DNA of 11,572 nucleotides from SFWF01 sp045591645 (GTDB taxonomy: Bacteria > Bacillota > Clostridia > Oscillospirales > Acutalibacteraceae), in NCBI GenBank assembly GCA_045591645.1, contig JAZNTG010000062.1, forward strand, positions 1 to 11,572, read 5' to 3'. The translations under genes were made by a program, and so were the position numbers. The notes below the pieces were generated by a model. It was not told the origin of the DNA and did no database searches. It saw only the letters and a program-made list of their open reading frames with translations. This document shows, piece by piece, positions 1-7,313 of the stretch (position 1 is its first letter; every line of letters starts with the position of its first letter).

Positions 1-911
1 TTGGATTTACTCATTTTATCTTCGCCCACCAGCACCCACGGATGACCGAGCACCTGCTTTGGTAGCGGCTCTCCCAGAGCCATAAGAATGATGGGCCAAT
101 AAATAGTGTGGAAGCGAACGATATCCTTACCGATAACATGCAGGTCTGCAGGCCAATACTTGTTGTAAAGCTCTGAAGAGCCGTCGGGATCGTAGCCGAT
201 ACCTGTAATATAGTTAGAAAGAGCATCTATCCATACATAAATTACATGCTTGGGGTCAAATTCTACGGGAACTCCCCATTTAAATGAGCTTCTTGAAACA
301 CAAAGGTCAGAAAGACCGGGCTTTAAGAAGTTGTTTATCATTTCATTTCTACGCGAGTCTGGTTTGATAAAATCGGGATTTTCCTCATAATATTTCAGAA
401 GTCTGTCCTGATATTTTCCTAGCTTTAAAAAGTACGCCTCTTCCTTGGCATCCGACACATCTCTGCCACAGTCGGGGCATTTGCCGTCCACTAGCTGAGA
501 GGGCGTGAAGAAGGACTCGCAGGGGACACAGTACTTGCCCTCATATTCGCTTTTGTAAATATCGCCTTGCTCGTAGAGCTTCTTGAATATCTTTGCAACA
601 GTTTTTTCGTGATAGTCGTAGGTAGTACGGATGAATTTATCGTAGGTTGTGTTCATACTGTTCCAAACGTCTTTTATCTGTTCAGATACCTCGTCAACAT
701 ATGTCTTTGGAGAAACACCCTTTGCATTAGCGTACTCTTCAATTTTTTGTCCGTGTTCATCCGAGCCTGTCATAAAATAAACATCAAAGCCCATCATTCG
801 CTTGTAGCGCGCGATCATATCCGCAAGAACGATATCATAAGCATTGCCGATATGCGGCTTACGCGAAGTGTAAGCGATTGCTGTGGTGATGTAGAATTTC
901 TTATTACCCAT
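1..911 (-). CDS. metG: Methionyl-tRNA synthetase, N-terminal 303 residues (3' end outside window)
   Basis: Cytoplasmic class I aminoacyl-tRNA synthetase that charges tRNA-Met with methionine using ATP. Visible in the sequence: the Rossmann-fold HIGH motif as H-I-G-N at residues 20-23 in an F-Y-I-T-T-A-I-A-Y context typical of MetRS, a zinc knuckle with C128/C131 and C145/C148, the stretch G-S-D-E-H-G at 49-54, and K-M-S-K-S at 299-303, where the window edge cuts the gene. The anticodon-binding domain and any C-terminal tRNA-binding domain are therefore not visible. The ATG at 909-911 follows a strong TAGGAGG ribosome binding site. That site overlaps the TAG stop of the upstream O-antigen-ligase-like gene (13-nt gap), so the two are very probably cotranscribed and translationally coupled. 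The four-cysteine knuckle points to the zinc-containing MetRS type. The identification is very secure. Confidence 0.97.
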   Translation of the reverse strand, partial: MGNKKFYITTAIAYTSRKPHIGNAYDIVLADMIARYKRMMGFDVYFMTGSDEHGQKIEEYANAKGVSPKTYVDEVSEQIKDVWNSMNTTYDKFIRTTYDYHEKTVAKIFKKLYEQGDIYKSEYEGKYCVPCESFFTPSQLVDGKCPDCGRDVSDAKEEAYFLKLGKYQDRLLKYYEENPDFIKPDSRRNEMINNFLKPGLSDLCVSRSSFKWGVPVEFDPKHVIYVWIDALSNYITGIGYDPDGSSELYNKYWPADLHVIGKDIVRFHTIYWPIILMALGEPLPKQVLGHPWVLVGEDKMSKS

Positions 912-924
912 TATTTATTTCCTC

Positions 925-2100
925 CTAGGAAGATTTTTGTGATTTCTGAGATTTAGCAAGGCAAGCTTTTATTCTACGGTCCAATACCTTCTCATCAACG
1001 CCTATGCCTGCAAGTATAAGAGCAAAGAAGAGACCTGTCTGTACCCACATTACGGTAAGATCGACCGTACAGTGTATTATTGTTGCTGCTGATATCGCAA
1101 GTATAAGATTGGTCGCCTTTTGCCTTCTAAGCAACGATTTGCACTCTGATACCTTTTCATAATATGACCAAAGGAATATGAGGAAAAGGAAGCTTCCGAT
1201 TATACCGAAGCTAAGTATTGGCTCGAAAAGGAAATTGTGTGTGTGTGCCGTCTTCCAAAGCGAACCGTATATACCCTGAAGGTGGTAGTAGGACAAAAAT
1301 CCGTGACCGAAGAAAGGACTGAGCTTGATGAACTCAAGAGAAGAATCCCAAACGCGTATTCTCTGCTCGGTCGAAGCATTGGAATGAAGTATTCTCGGAA
1401 AAATCTCAGGAAAGATATACAGAGCTAACAAAGCAATAGCAAAGACGGTGAGAACGGTGGCAAGCGTTGAATGCTTTTTATAAAGTATCAGCAGAGTGAA
1501 TATGCCGACTGCCACCTCTACAAAAGCAAAAATACTTCCTGCGATATACATAGTAGCACCGCAAATAAGTGCAGTTATAAAGTAGAAGGGTCGGCCTTTT
1601 TGGCTTACTATCATCTTGTAGGCGCATATAATAACCATCATAGCCATCATAGTGCAGAGATAGTTGGAGTTAAAAAACCAGCCTTCACAACGGTACTTTT
1701 CATCGTGCGACATAATAAGCTTTTCTGCTACGACCGAAACAAAAACAATAATACTCATCCAGCAGCAGATATCAAGCGCTTTTTGGAATATATCTCCGGT
1801 TATTTCGCTTCGGACATAATAACTGATCACAAATACCACAAAAAAGCCCAGAGAACAGACAAATCCGATATAGTTGTCCCTGATAAGGGCGACTAAAGCG
1901 GTGTACACAGTAAAAAGTATCAGAAATGTGTGACCGCTGTGTACGAATATCAGAGATCTGGTATGGTGTGAGCAGAGAAGATAAATTCCCAAAACAGCCA
2001 TAATTATGCCCGTAATTATATAGGGCATAAATACGCTTGCAAAGGCTATGTATATTAAATTTTCAGGAGAAGAAAGTTTTTTCCTTAAAATAATACTCAC
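925..2100 (-). CDS. O-antigen ligase / Wzy-like polytopic membrane protein
   Basis: A 391-residue protein with about ten or more hydrophobic segments and a short basic tail. The C-terminal half carries the pattern of the Wzy_C/O-antigen ligase family: R-I-R-V-W at 247-251, P-F-F-G-H-G at 262-267, and H-T-H-N at 286-289 followed by F-G-I-I-G. An N-S-N at 144-146 sits where family members usually have G-x-x-x-N-P-N. Members polymerise or ligate lipid-linked glycans at the outer face of the cytoplasmic membrane. In a Gram-positive cell the likely substrate is a capsular, teichoic-acid-like or glycoprotein glycan (inference). No glycosyltransferase or flippase gene lies nearby, so the partner pathway is unknown. 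The start is GTG at 2098-2100 with only a weak ribosome binding site, so it is uncertain; ATG codons lie near residues 25 and 34. It lies between the structured repeat element upstream and metG downstream. Confidence 0.82.
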   Translation of the reverse strand: MSIILRKKLSSPENLIYIAFASVFMPYIITGIIMAVLGIYLLCSHHTRSLIFVHSGHTFLILFTVYTALVALIRDNYIGFVCSLGFFVVFVISYYVRSEITGDIFQKALDICCWMSIIVFVSVVAEKLIMSHDEKYRCEGWFFNSNYLCTMMAMMVIICAYKMIVSQKGRPFYFITALICGATMYIAGSIFAFVEVAVGIFTLLILYKKHSTLATVLTVFAIALLALYIFPEIFPRILHSNASTEQRIRVWDSSLEFIKLSPFFGHGFLSYYHLQGIYGSLWKTAHTHNFLFEPILSFGIIGSFLFLIFLWSYYEKVSECKSLLRRQKATNLILAISAATIIHCTVDLTVMWVQTGLFFALILAGIGVDEKVLDRRIKACLAKSQKSQKSS

Positions 2101-2138
2101 CTTTTTTCTGGAAAGAGTGTTAGGCTCTCGCCAACTTA

Positions 2139-2409
2139 AGCAGAGGAGGAGTATCCGAACCCGATTTTGACAGGCTGATTTTTACCTCTGCTGTGTTAAA
2201 ATACTCGCAAATCCGTCAGGATTTGCTGCGTTTTGTGTCTTGCCGATGCAAAAATCGGCACTGTGAAAATTCTACGACCTAAAACGAGCAGAATTTCGAG
2301 TGATTTTTGGTGCAGTGAAGGTGGCAAGGCTGGCGCCTGCCACCGCCAATAATCCGAAAAGCGCCTAAATTATGCCGTTTTAGGCGAGTTCGGATATCCC
2401 TCCTCTGCT
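2139..2409. mobile_element. MITE-like structured element with terminal inverted repeats and TA flanks
   Basis: A 271-bp non-coding block. Its ends (2139-2160 and 2388-2409) are inverted copies that match at 20 of 22 positions, starting A-G-C-A-G-A-G-G and ending C-C-T-C-T-G-C-T. Each end is bordered by TA (2137-2138 and 2410-2411), as expected for an IS630/Tc1-type TA target duplication. The TA also extends the palindrome, so this is suggestive only. Five internal hairpins are visible: 2207-2226 (8-bp perfect stem, 4-nt loop), 2241-2260 (7 bp), 2267-2296 (7 bp), 2320-2344 (about 10 bp with one bulge) and 2362-2386 (8 bp). No reading frame of note lies inside. It sits inside a minus-strand operon, so it is transcribed. 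It could equally be a family of structured RNA or REP-like repeats rather than a transposon derivative. Confidence 0.7.
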
Positions 2410-5066
2410 TACCGTCTTGCGATATAATAGGTTATCAACGCAACGGTAAGGGAAATAAGCTCAATAAGAGCACAAACCGATATAGGCAAGAGCGCCAATC
2501 TCCCGTCAAGACAGGATAGCGCGAAAATGATGCAGACAAGAGTAGAAAGAACTATATGCATCGCATACATAATATTTGAAACTGTGCGAAGCTTGAGGGC
2601 ACCGTTCATTATGGCAAAGAATCCTGCGGATCTTCCTATGTATGCAGCATGAGCACTGTAGTATTCCGAGTAATTGGTAGCTGCCTTATAATTGTGGACT
2701 CCCTTATGGTCCATTATCTTTATGCTGTCGGGATAAATAGCATAATAATCGCTAAGCATATCGGAGGTGATGTTGCAGTCACAGTTTTCGATAAGTAGCG
2801 TAACGCCGGCATTTATTAGTCTGACAAGCTCGCTTCTAAGCTTGCGGTCAGCGCGGTATTTTACTATAAGCAGAGCGCAGGCACGCTGTCCCTTTGCTAC
2901 GTATACGGGGAAATAGCCTCTGTGAAGTATCTTGCGATCGACCTCAAGCGGAGGTACCTTAATGCCATGAGCCTCCAAAAGTGTGCGGTTTCCGACAAAG
3001 TAATGCTCATCATTAACCCAACCCGAAATTCCTAGATTATCCTCGTATTTTACAGTATCTGCGGCGGGACGCTTTTCGGACGGATCCACGAAGGAATCAA
3101 ACACGCTTACAAGAGGACTTTTTATTGCTTCTGCAATCGAGGCTGCGGCGGTAAGCGTATTATCTATATTATTTGCACTGAGGGTCTTCATATTAAACAA
3201 CTCAATTGAGCCTTTTGGGAAAAGGTCGGCAGAGGTTATGACAACAGCATTACACTGCTCTATCCTTGAAGCTGAATATTTACTGCATATCATAGCCTTG
3301 AATTTGTAAAGCTTTTTGGAAAGCTCTGCAAGAGGCATAAACTCGGCTAAGGAGAAGGTGGGCATAGCAAATATACTGAGGGTCAGAGCTATAACACTAA
3401 GAGCTGTATCAAACGATCTGTGGGAGACCCCTATTATTACAGCAAGGAGAAGCGATACTGCCGTAAAAATGGAGGTTAAAGTGCCCAGATGGCCGTCAAA
3501 GGCAGAATCGCAAGAGGTGAATTTAATAAAGTCGGTCAGAGTTGAAGTGCGTTTTACTCCTGCGGCAAGAACTTCGCCTTCAATAGAAGAACGTGCCATA
3601 GAAGAGGCGGTAACCTGATCGTCAATGAGCGCTATAGCCTTCTTTTCTGATCGGGAAGCAACTATTCTGAAATTGTTCAATATAGTAGATGCTCGCTTAT
3701 AGGAGAAAAAGTCATATGCCGAAAGAGCGATAAACGTCAGTAACGCAACATCAGACGGATATGTACCGAATATCAAACCAAATATGATATACAAAAGCAT
3801 TGCCGACACTGCTAAAGCTATCGGCGCCGCAGCAGCTGTGTTTTTGGTAAATATAGCCTTGAACGCTGAGAATATGTTTATATTTACAAATGCAGATATG
3901 CAAAGGAGCGTAAATTGTATAAGACAGGGGAGAAAGGGGAGGGCGGAAAAAACACTATCCGGCAGTATAAGGGCAAAAACAGCAGAGATAACGGTAGCGA
4001 AAGCAACAAATATAACTTTGAAAAAGGCGGTACGACGCGCCTTTTTCAGCATCAATCCGATGCGCTTCGTGTCGTCGTGAGAACGGTAATCGTCATCGAC
4101 ATCGGGAATATTATCATCATTCTTAACAGTTACCGCAACAGGCTTTTGAGCCTTTATTGCGGGAGCATCCTTAATATTAACGGGACGGGTATGGCTGACT
4201 ATGTCCTCCATAGTGTCAAGTCTTGCGGAACCTACTGCAGGCATAACCAAGGTTTTATCTTCCGCAATATCACGTATACCTGTCTGAAGCTCAGTGAGCT
4301 TGGAGTAGGGCGTTGTCACGCTCTGGGTAGCGGTCACAACTGTACGCTTGCCGCTAAAATCATCAAACAAAACATCTGCTGCGGTAGGCATAGCCGTCTT
4401 CTGCAGAGGCTTTTCCGACTTGGTGGGTGAAGGCTCTTCGGACTTAGCTTGGGTCTTTATCGAGGTCTCCAGCTTTTCTATTTTAACAGCATTACCGTTT
4501 GAGTCGATGAGTTTATAGCGCTTTGCTATCTTTTCTTCGGCGCGCTGTTCGGCAGATTTTATGATATCCTCAACACTTTCGAGAACATAGTCGGGCTTTG
4601 TGTCTATCTGGACGATACCCTCATCGTCGTATATATAGGGCATACATCTTTTAAGAAGCGATGGCTTTGGCTTTTCCGTACGAAGCTCAATAAGAGGAGA
4701 CTCGCTCGGTGAAGACTCACACTGCTTATCTTTTTTAGTATGGCTGTTTTCTTCGTCCTTATTTGAAGTTGACTGCTCACAAACTTCGGGCACCGTCGGG
4801 GTGAGTTCGCTTGAAGTCTCAGCAATACTCTGCTGCATTTTCTTATTTAAAGCGTCAATCGGCGATACAGTGCTGTGGTATACATTAATGGCTTCGTACT
4901 TGTGCTCTCGTTCGAAAACCTTAACGGCAAGTGGCTCGGTTGCAGGCGCCTCGGCTTCGACAGAGTCGTTGTTGGTGCCAGAGAGCTCGTCGATAAAAGG
5001 AAGAGTAAGGGTAGAATAATCCTCAAATTCTTCCGCAGTTTCCTTTTTCTTTGAAAAAAGATTCAT
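2409..5066 (-). CDS. P-type ATPase-like membrane pseudoenzyme with long disordered N-terminal region
   Basis: An 885-residue protein. Residues 1-335 are low-complexity, rich in acidic residues, Lys, Pro, Ser and Thr, and probably disordered in the cytoplasm. Residues 346-455 hold four membrane segments, 528-575 two more with a conserved-type Pro (A-M-P, 567-569), and 829-880 two at the end. This matches the layout of a P1B-type ATPase. The segment V-V-I-T-S-A-D-L-F-P-K-G (608-619) lies where the family has v-v-f-D-K-T-G-T-L-T-x-G, so the phosphorylated Asp is replaced by Thr611. Later landmarks survive in outline: G-I-S-G-W-V (679-684), V-G-N-R-T-L-L (691-697), and V-Y-V-A-K-G followed by Y-R-A-D-R. 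No TGE, TGD or GDGxNDxP is seen. Transport by the normal cycle is therefore unlikely and a regulatory or scaffold role is inferred. The ATG has AAGGAG about 14 nt upstream, and the gene lies 24 nt after rlmB. Its TAA stop lies in the end of the TA-flanked repeat element. Confidence 0.72.
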   Translation of the reverse strand: MNLFSKKKETAEEFEDYSTLTLPFIDELSGTNNDSVEAEAPATEPLAVKVFEREHKYEAINVYHSTVSPIDALNKKMQQSIAETSSELTPTVPEVCEQSTSNKDEENSHTKKDKQCESSPSESPLIELRTEKPKPSLLKRCMPYIYDDEGIVQIDTKPDYVLESVEDIIKSAEQRAEEKIAKRYKLIDSNGNAVKIEKLETSIKTQAKSEEPSPTKSEKPLQKTAMPTAADVLFDDFSGKRTVVTATQSVTTPYSKLTELQTGIRDIAEDKTLVMPAVGSARLDTMEDIVSHTRPVNIKDAPAIKAQKPVAVTVKNDDNIPDVDDDYRSHDDTKRIGLMLKKARRTAFFKVIFVAFATVISAVFALILPDSVFSALPFLPCLIQFTLLCISAFVNINIFSAFKAIFTKNTAAAAPIALAVSAMLLYIIFGLIFGTYPSDVALLTFIALSAYDFFSYKRASTILNNFRIVASRSEKKAIALIDDQVTASSMARSSIEGEVLAAGVKRTSTLTDFIKFTSCDSAFDGHLGTLTSIFTAVSLLLAVIIGVSHRSFDTALSVIALTLSIFAMPTFSLAEFMPLAELSKKLYKFKAMICSKYSASRIEQCNAVVITSADLFPKGSIELFNMKTLSANNIDNTLTAAASIAEAIKSPLVSVFDSFVDPSEKRPAADTVKYEDNLGISGWVNDEHYFVGNRTLLEAHGIKVPPLEVDRKILHRGYFPVYVAKGQRACALLIVKYRADRKLRSELVRLINAGVTLLIENCDCNITSDMLSDYYAIYPDSIKIMDHKGVHNYKAATNYSEYYSAHAAYIGRSAGFFAIMNGALKLRTVSNIMYAMHIVLSTLVCIIFALSCLDGRLALLPISVCALIELISLTVALITYYIARR

Positions 5067-5090
5067 ATTCTTTGCTTACACTCCTTTCGT

Positions 5091-5852
5091 TTATTTCTTT
5101 GTGCGACTTTTTACTACCGCATACATAAGTATGCCTGCGGCAACCGATGCGTTAAGTGAATTTATTTTTCCGAACATAGGCAGGCTGACTATAGCGTCAC
5201 ACTTTTTGGCGACCAACTGACCTATTCCTTTTCCTTCATTTCCTATAACTATCGCGCACGGGCAGTCAAAGTCGGTTTTTGAGTAATCCTCTCCGTCCAT
5301 ATCTGCGCCGTATACCCACACACCCTGTTCTTTTAACTTGTCTATCTCGTTTGCAATATTTGTAACTCGGGCGACCTTCATATATTCAAGCGCGCCACTG
5401 GCTGACTTTGCAACAGTTACATTAAGGGAAGCACTGCGGCGCTTTGGTATAATTATACCGTGAACACCTGCGGCCTCCGCGGTACGTATTATAGCACCTA
5501 GATTATGGGGGTCCTCTATCTCATCACAGATAATTATAAAAGGCTTTTCACCGCGCTCTTCGGCAAGCTTTAAAATATCCGAAACCTCGCAGTATTCCTG
5601 TTCGGCTATAACTACCGCTACACCTTGATGGTTAGCACCGCCTGTCATATAATCGAGCTTTGAGGGCGAAATTTCCTTTATAAGTATGCCTCTCTCACTG
5701 CACTTTGCAATTATAGCCGCAACCGAGCCGCCCGTCTGTCCGTGGCAGACGAGAAGTCTGTCTATCTCGCGACCCGAGCGCAGAGCTTCCATAACGGGGT
5801 TTCTGCCTGCTATTATATTATTGCCGTATTCTTTTTCTCCGACATTATTCAT
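5091..5852 (-). CDS. rlmB: 23S rRNA 2'-O-ribose methyltransferase, TrmH/SpoU family (RlmB type)
   Basis: SAM-dependent SPOUT-class methyltransferase, 253 residues from the chosen start. RlmB methylates the 2'-OH of G2251 in 23S rRNA in Escherichia coli; the same site is inferred here. An N-terminal SpoU substrate-binding domain begins G-N-N-I-I-A-G-R-N-P-V-x-E-A-L (residues 10-24). The three knot motifs are present: N-L-G-A-I-I-R-T-A-E (117-126), I-G-N-E-G-K-G (203-209) and S-L-P-M-F-G-K-I-N-S-L-N-A-S-V-A (223-238). An ATG 18 codons further upstream (5904-5906) is in frame, but it lies inside a likely extended -10 promoter and would give an odd hydrophobic N-terminus, so the ATG at 5850-5852 is preferred. 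The ribosome binding site there is weak (AAAGGTTGG). It is the first gene of the minus-strand unit. Among paralogues, TrmH or TsnR-type resistance methyltransferases are less likely because of the RlmB-like N-terminus. Confidence 0.93.
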   Translation of the reverse strand: MNNVGEKEYGNNIIAGRNPVMEALRSGREIDRLLVCHGQTGGSVAAIIAKCSERGILIKEISPSKLDYMTGGANHQGVAVVIAEQEYCEVSDILKLAEERGEKPFIIICDEIEDPHNLGAIIRTAEAAGVHGIIIPKRRSASLNVTVAKSASGALEYMKVARVTNIANEIDKLKEQGVWVYGADMDGEDYSKTDFDCPCAIVIGNEGKGIGQLVAKKCDAIVSLPMFGKINSLNASVAAGILMYAVVKSRTKK

Positions 5853-5896
5853 AAAAGATAAACCAACCTTTAAATAAACATAAATACACAAAATAA

Positions 5897-5905
5897 AGTA
5901 TACCA
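5897..5905 (-). promoter_or_regulatory. Extended -10 promoter for the rlmB operon
   Basis: Read on the minus strand, T-G-G-T-A-T-A-C-T gives a TGn-extended -10 box with TATACT at 5897-5902. There is no good -35 hexamer 17 bp upstream, which is common for extended -10 promoters. The transcript would start near 5890, leaving about 38 nt of leader before the ATG at 5852. This placement rules against the longer rlmB start. Confidence 0.5.
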
Positions 5906-5981
5906 TAAATAAGAAAAAAAGGGAAGTATTTTTATAGAAATAGAATATTTTGGGCAGACTATAACAAAGGAGTTGTTAAAT

Positions 5982-7217
5982 ATGAGTAAAATTAAAACAG
6001 TATCCGCTTACGAAATATTCGATTCAAGAGGAAATCCTACAGTTTACGCGAGCGTAATTACCGAAAACGGAGCTACAGGCTCTGCTGCGGTTCCGTCGGG
6101 CGCATCTACCGGCAGCTTTGAAGCGTGTGAGCTTCGCGACGGGGGAGAGCGCCTCTTCGGAAAAGGTGTAAAAAGAGCGGTAGAAAATGTAAATACTGTC
6201 ATCAGACCCTCGCTTGTGGGAATGAAGGTGACCGACCAGTCACATATTGATAAAACTATGTGTGAGCTTGATGGCACAGAAAACAAATCCAATCTTGGAG
6301 CCAATGCATTACTTGCAGTATCAATGGCGGCGGCGCGCGCTGCAGCAGCAAGCGAGGGAGTACCGCTGTATAAATATCTCGGCGCGCCGAGGGAGCTTAT
6401 TATGCCCCGTCCTATGATGAATATAATAAACGGCGGCGCTCACGCGGCGAATAACATTGATATTCAGGAGTTTATGATACAACCGGTAAAGCCGTCGTCG
6501 TTTTCAGAGTCTATGGATATCTGCGTAAATGTTTATCATACATTGAAAGGACTTCTCTCTGAGAAAGGGCTTTCGACTGCGGTAGGAGATGAGGGCGGAT
6601 TTGCACCAGACCTTCGCGACGACAGGGAGGCTCTTGAGTTTATTGTTAAAGCGATAGAAAAAGCAGGCTATACCACTAATGATGTGAAGATCTGTCTTGA
6701 TGCCGCAACAAGCGAGTGGATGTGTGACAGCGGACTTTACAAAATGCCAAAGCGTGGCAGAAAGCTCGACCGCACCGAGATGATAGATATGTGGGCCGAC
6801 CTTGCAAATTCCTATCCGATAGTATCTTTAGAGGACGGACTTGCCGAAAGCGATTTTGACGGCTTTGCTGAGCTTACAGAGAAACTAGGGAGCAGACTTC
6901 AGCTTGTTGGTGACGATCTGTTTGTAACCAATGAAAAACGGCTCTCACAGGGTATTAATATGAAGGCGGCAAATTCTATTCTTATAAAGCCGAATCAGAT
7001 AGGAACTGTTACCGAAACCCTGAATGTTATAAAAACGTCTCACGAAAACGGCTATACCACCGTAATTTCTCATCGCTCGGGCGAGACTGAGGACAGCTTT
7101 ATTTCCGATCTGTCCTTAGCCGTGTCGGCGGGACAGATAAAAACTGGAGCGCCTTGCCGCAGCGAGCGCCTTGCAAAATATAACCGACTTTTGCTTATTG
7201 AGAACGGTGCAATATAG
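5982..7217 (+). CDS. eno: Enolase (phosphopyruvate hydratase)
   Basis: Cytoplasmic glycolytic enzyme that interconverts 2-phosphoglycerate and phosphoenolpyruvate with Mg2+. At 411 residues it is slightly shorter than the usual 425-435. Visible family motifs are E-I-F-D-S-R-G-N-P-T (11-20), the mobile loop P-S-G-A-S-T-G (38-44), G-G-A-H (151-154), Q-E-F (162-164), G-D-E-G-G-F-A-P (202-209), and the metal ligands D240, E284 (S-L-E-D-G) and D311 (G-D-D-L-F). The catalytic Lys336 (L-I-K-P-N-Q-I-G-T), S-H-R-S-G-E-T (363-369) and Lys387 are also present, so it should be active. The start is ATG 5982-5984 with AAAGGAG nine nt upstream. An in-frame TTG three codons earlier lies immediately after that site and is rejected. 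The gene is divergent from rlmB and monocistronic, since a strong terminator follows its TAG stop. Confidence 0.98.
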   Translation: MSKIKTVSAYEIFDSRGNPTVYASVITENGATGSAAVPSGASTGSFEACELRDGGERLFGKGVKRAVENVNTVIRPSLVGMKVTDQSHIDKTMCELDGTENKSNLGANALLAVSMAAARAAAASEGVPLYKYLGAPRELIMPRPMMNIINGGAHAANNIDIQEFMIQPVKPSSFSESMDICVNVYHTLKGLLSEKGLSTAVGDEGGFAPDLRDDREALEFIVKAIEKAGYTTNDVKICLDAATSEWMCDSGLYKMPKRGRKLDRTEMIDMWADLANSYPIVSLEDGLAESDFDGFAELTEKLGSRLQLVGDDLFVTNEKRLSQGINMKAANSILIKPNQIGTVTETLNVIKTSHENGYTTVISHRSGETEDSFISDLSLAVSAGQIKTGAPCRSERLAKYNRLLLIENGAI

Positions 7218-7222
7218 TTTTA

Positions 7223-7258
7223 AAGGCATACGAAATTTTTCGTATGCCTTGATTTTAT
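7223..7258 (+). terminator. Intrinsic terminator of eno
   Basis: The inverted arms 7223-7235 and 7238-7250 (A-A-G-G-C-A-T-A-C-G-A-A-A and its complement) form a 13-bp perfect stem, realistically 11 bp with a 6-nt loop. A T-rich tail follows (GATTTTAT). It begins six bases after the eno stop. Its 3' arm overlaps the -35 box of the next promoter. Confidence 0.85.
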
Positions 7259-7277
7259 ATGAAAGTAAATATATAAT
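7249..7277 (+). promoter_or_regulatory. Sigma-A-type promoter for the ABC exporter operon
   Basis: TTGATT at 7249-7254 (4 of 6 to the -35 consensus), a 17-bp spacer, and TATAAT at 7272-7277 (perfect -10). Transcription would start near 7284, about 30 nt before the GTG start codon. The -35 box begins inside the 3' arm of the eno terminator. Confidence 0.75.
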
Positions 7278-7313
7278 TGACTTGTACAAAATTTGTTTTT
7301 GCAAGGTGATAAC

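Noticed and set aside
567..956. 129-codon plus-strand open frame
   Set aside because: It is antisense to metG, whose HIGH, zinc-knuckle and KMSKS motifs are intact.
2101..2408. Possible riboswitch or T-box leader upstream of the O-antigen-ligase-like gene and metG
   Set aside because: No T-box sequence or specifier-type arrangement is visible. The hairpins sit between near-perfect terminal inverted repeats, so a mobile or repeat element explains them better.
3915..4430. 171-codon plus-strand open frame
   Set aside because: It is antisense to the ATPase-like gene, with low-complexity composition explained by that gene.
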